Assembly: GCA_032464575.1 (NCBI GenBank)
Contig: JAWDKM010000005.1
Location: 372,001 to 436,000 of the forward strand
Length of the DNA: 64,000 nt
Source of the DNA: Pontivivens sp032464575
GTDB lineage: Bacteria > Pseudomonadota > Alphaproteobacteria > Rhodobacterales > Rhodobacteraceae
Direction: 5' to 3'
Shown here: positions 62,185 through 64,000 of the stretch, piece by piece
Layout of the letters: every line of letters starts with the position of its first letter
Numbering within the stretch: the first letter of the stretch is position 1
Translations under genes and position numbers: made by a program
The notes under the pieces: model-generated
Databases searched by the model: none
Seen by the model: the letters and a program-made list of their open reading frames with translations, nothing else
What the model was told of the DNA's origin: nothing

Positions 62185-63717
62185 TCACAACGGAATGTTG
62201 TCGTGCTTCTTCCACGGGCGGTCCTGGCGCTTGTTGCGCAGCATCGCGAAGGCGCGCGTGACCCGTCGCCGGGTCGAGTGGGGCATGATGACCTCGTCGA
62301 TGAAGCCCTTCTCCGCCGCCTTGAAGGGGTTGGCGAAAGTCTCCTCGTATTCCGCCGTGCGCTCCGCGATCTTGTCTGCGTCGCCCAGCTCGCTGCGATA
62401 GATGATCTCCACCGCCCCCTTCGCGCCCATCACCGCGATCTCCGCCGTAGGCCAGGCGTAGCTGATGTCGGAGCGGATGTGCTTGGAGGCCATCACGTCA
62501 TAGGCCCCGCCATAGGCCTTGCGCGTGATCACCGTGACCATCGGCACCGTCGCCTCGCCATAGGCATAGAGCAGCTTGGCGCCGTGCTTGATGACCCCGT
62601 TCCACTCCTGCGAGGTCCCCGGCAGGAAGCCCGGCACATCCACCAAGGTCAGCAGCGGGATCTCGAAGCAGTCGCAGAACCGCACGAAGCGGGCGGCCTT
62701 GCGCGACGCGGCGATGTCGAGGCAGCCTGCCAGCACCATGGGCTGGTTCGCCACCACGCCCACCGTGCGCCCCTCCAGCCGGATGAAGCCGGTGAGGATG
62801 TTCTTGGCATAGGCCGCCTGCATCTCGAAGAAATCGCCCTCGTCGGCGATCTTCGTGATCAGCTCGTGCATGTCGTAGGGCGTGTTGGGATTGTCCGGGA
62901 TCAGCGTGTCGAGGCTGTCGTCGATCCGGTTCGCGTCGTCGAAGCTGGGCCGGACCGGCGGCTTCTCGCGGTTGTTGAGCGGCAGCAGATCGACGAGGCG
63001 GCGCACCTCGCCCAGCGCCTCCACGTCATTCTCGTAGGCTGCGTCGGCGACGGAGCTCTTCGAGGTGTGGGTCGCCGCACCGCCCAGCTCCTCCGCCGTC
63101 ACCGTCTCGTTCGTCACGGTCTTCACCACGTCGGGGCCGGTGACGAACATGTAGGAGCTGTCGCGCACCATGAAGATGAAGTCGGTCATGGCGGGCGAAT
63201 AGACCGCGCCGCCCGCGCACGGCCCCATGATGACGGAGATCTGGGGGATCACGCCCGACGCCTCGATATTGCGCTGGAACACCTCGCCATAGGCGGCGAG
63301 GGAGCCGACGCCCTCTTGGATCCGCGCGCCGCCCGAGTCGTTGAGCCCGATCACCGGCGCGCCGTTCTGCACGGCCATGTCCATGATCTTGCAGATCTTC
63401 TGGGCGTGGGTCTCGCTGACCGAGCCGCCGAGCACGGTGAAATCCTGGCTGAAGACATAGACCAGCCGCCCGTTGATCGTGCCCCAGCCGGTGACGACCC
63501 CGTCGCCGGGATGCTTGTGCGCATCCATGCCGAAATCGGTCGCGCGGTGGGCGACGAACATGTCGTATTCCTCGAAGGAACCGGGGTCGAGCAGCACGTC
63601 CAGCCGTTCGCGCGCGGTGAGCTTGCCGTTCTCGTGCTGCCGGTCGATCCGCTTCTGTCCGCCGCCGAGCCGCGCCTGCGCGCGCCGCTCCTCGAGCTGG
63701 TCGAGAATGTCCTTCAT
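62185..63717 (-). CDS. pccB: Propionyl-CoA carboxylase beta subunit (carboxyltransferase)
   Basis: 510 aa, standard size, from the ATG after GGGAGGAACC. Carboxyltransferase motifs: NGKLTARERLDVLLDPGSFEE, SVSETHAQKICKIMDMAVQNGAPVIGLNDSGGARIQEGVGSL, IMGPCAGGAVYSPAMTDF, GAATHTSKSSVADAAYENDVEAL, ITRKAYGGAYDVM. Transfers CO2 from biotin on PccA to propionyl-CoA. The upstream region holds repeated TGCRAA boxes, consistent with propionyl-CoA-responsive control. Confidence 0.97.
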   Translation of the reverse strand: MKDILDQLEERRAQARLGGGQKRIDRQHENGKLTARERLDVLLDPGSFEEYDMFVAHRATDFGMDAHKHPGDGVVTGWGTINGRLVYVFSQDFTVLGGSVSETHAQKICKIMDMAVQNGAPVIGLNDSGGARIQEGVGSLAAYGEVFQRNIEASGVIPQISVIMGPCAGGAVYSPAMTDFIFMVRDSSYMFVTGPDVVKTVTNETVTAEELGGAATHTSKSSVADAAYENDVEALGEVRRLVDLLPLNNREKPPVRPSFDDANRIDDSLDTLIPDNPNTPYDMHELITKIADEGDFFEMQAAYAKNILTGFIRLEGRTVGVVANQPMVLAGCLDIAASRKAARFVRFCDCFEIPLLTLVDVPGFLPGTSQEWNGVIKHGAKLLYAYGEATVPMVTVITRKAYGGAYDVMASKHIRSDISYAWPTAEIAVMGAKGAVEIIYRSELGDADKIAERTAEYEETFANPFKAAEKGFIDEVIMPHSTRRRVTRAFAMLRNKRQDRPWKKHDNIPL

Positions 63718-63780
63718 CGCCGGTTCCTCCCTCTTGTTGCGCTGCACACTAGCGGTGGGACCTGCCCGCGCAACGTCTGT

Positions 63781-63836
63781 TCTGCGAATTTGCAAACTCT
63801 GGCGATGACAGTCTCTGCGATTTGCGAAGTTGCGAA
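63781..63836. promoter_or_regulatory. Clustered TGCRAA half-sites upstream of pccB
   Basis: TGCGAA at 63783, TGCAAA (in TTTGCAAA, 63789-63796), TGCGA at 63816, TGCGAA at 63823 and TGCGAA at 63831; starts within each cluster are 7-8 bp apart. TTTGCAAA is the box known for the short-chain acyl-CoA regulator PccR of Rhodobacter, which controls pcc genes. Lies 64-119 bp upstream of the pccB start, between it and a divergent TetR-type gene. Confidence 0.55.
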
Positions 63837-63865
63837 GTCGCTTGTCACCGACGCACCCGACGATA

Positions 63866-63878
63866 TGAACACAGTTCA
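63866..63878. promoter_or_regulatory. Palindromic candidate operator before the TetR-type gene
   Basis: TGAAC-ACA-GTTCA is a perfect 13-bp palindrome 12 bp before the TetR-type start codon; such placement is typical of autoregulatory TetR operators. Confidence 0.5.
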
Positions 63879-63889
63879 AAGGAGACGTC

Positions 63890-64000
63890 ATGAGTGCAGT
63901 CGAAGATCGCCGCGCCGCCCTGCGCGAAACCCTGATCGACGCGGCAGAACGGCGGGTCGAGGCGGACGGCCTCGCCTCCATCCGCGCGCGGGATCTGGCG
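63890..64000 (+). CDS. TetR-family transcriptional regulator, 3' truncated by window edge
   Basis: First 37 residues only: a short start, then LRETLIDAAERRVEADGLASIRARDLA, which is helix 1 and the beginning of helix 2 of a TetR HTH domain. GGAGA precedes the ATG. It diverges from pccB. The ligand domain lies outside the window, so the regulon is unknown. Confidence 0.8.
   Translation, partial: MSAVEDRRAALRETLIDAAERRVEADGLASIRARDLA

Overview
The window is high-GC alphaproteobacterial DNA, most likely from the Rhodobacterales (Rhodobacteraceae/Roseobacter group). The evidence is the gene set (RpoH next to an RluD-type pseudouridine synthase, a DUF6476-type membrane protein, pccB-pccA-methylmalonyl-CoA mutase on one strand), an SOS box of the alphaproteobacterial GAAC-N7-GAAC form upstream of a Y-family polymerase, and dense genes that overlap by ATGA or TGATG. 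No rRNA, tRNA, prophage, IS element or CRISPR array was seen. The left edge cuts a cytochrome c gene and the right edge cuts a TetR-type regulator.

Layout. 0-7 kb: a membrane-type cytochrome c with a long acidic segment, then a complete yejABEF-type peptide/microcin C ABC importer. 7-15 kb: a fused hydantoinase/5-oxoprolinase, a GNAT and a PhzF-type enzyme, a TerB/J-domain protein, and two near-duplicate OmpA-type lipoproteins that flank an FAD monooxygenase. 15-24 kb: oligoendopeptidase F, a TrkH-type potassium transporter, a Gfo/Idh/MocA oxidoreductase, a ClC channel/antiporter, a DUF427 protein and an aminopeptidase P. 24-28 kb: RluD-type synthase, the heat-shock sigma factor RpoH, an NAD(P)-binding protein and a DUF2975/HTH pair behind a strong palindrome.

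28-42 kb holds the main functional unit, a minus-strand nucleoside uptake and salvage locus. It has three tandem BMP-type binding proteins, a VOC protein, a dual-ATPase subunit, a small membrane protein, two permeases, then cytidine deaminase, purine nucleoside phosphorylase, deoC, deoA, deoB, adenosine deaminase, upp and an unassigned P-loop kinase-like gene. From the small membrane gene to the kinase every junction is a start/stop overlap. Together the genes would import nucleosides, deaminate and phosphorolyse them, feed (deoxy)ribose phosphate to central metabolism and recapture uracil. Upstream of it are a LuxO-like NtrC-family regulator and a receiver-Hpt protein.

44-64 kb is dominated by propionyl-CoA and C4 metabolism, all on the minus strand: PrpE-type acyl-CoA synthetase, NADP-malic enzyme, methylmalonyl-CoA mutase, and PccA and PccB. 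Between them lie an SOS-controlled Y-family polymerase, an aldo/keto reductase, small conserved hypotheticals and four tiny glycine-zipper lipoproteins. The pccB upstream region carries repeated TGCRAA half-sites of the kind expected for propionyl-CoA-responsive control.

The most unusual items are two copies of a ~145-nt palindromic element whose 17-bp arms carry two compensatory base changes; a recurrent 3'-end motif behind five genes; a frameshift in a G6 homopolymer; a gene frame with no stop of its own; a two-domain ORF with a strong internal start; four helically phased TYGCA repeats; and the glycine-zipper lipoprotein cluster. No unmistakably new defence or biosynthetic system is visible.
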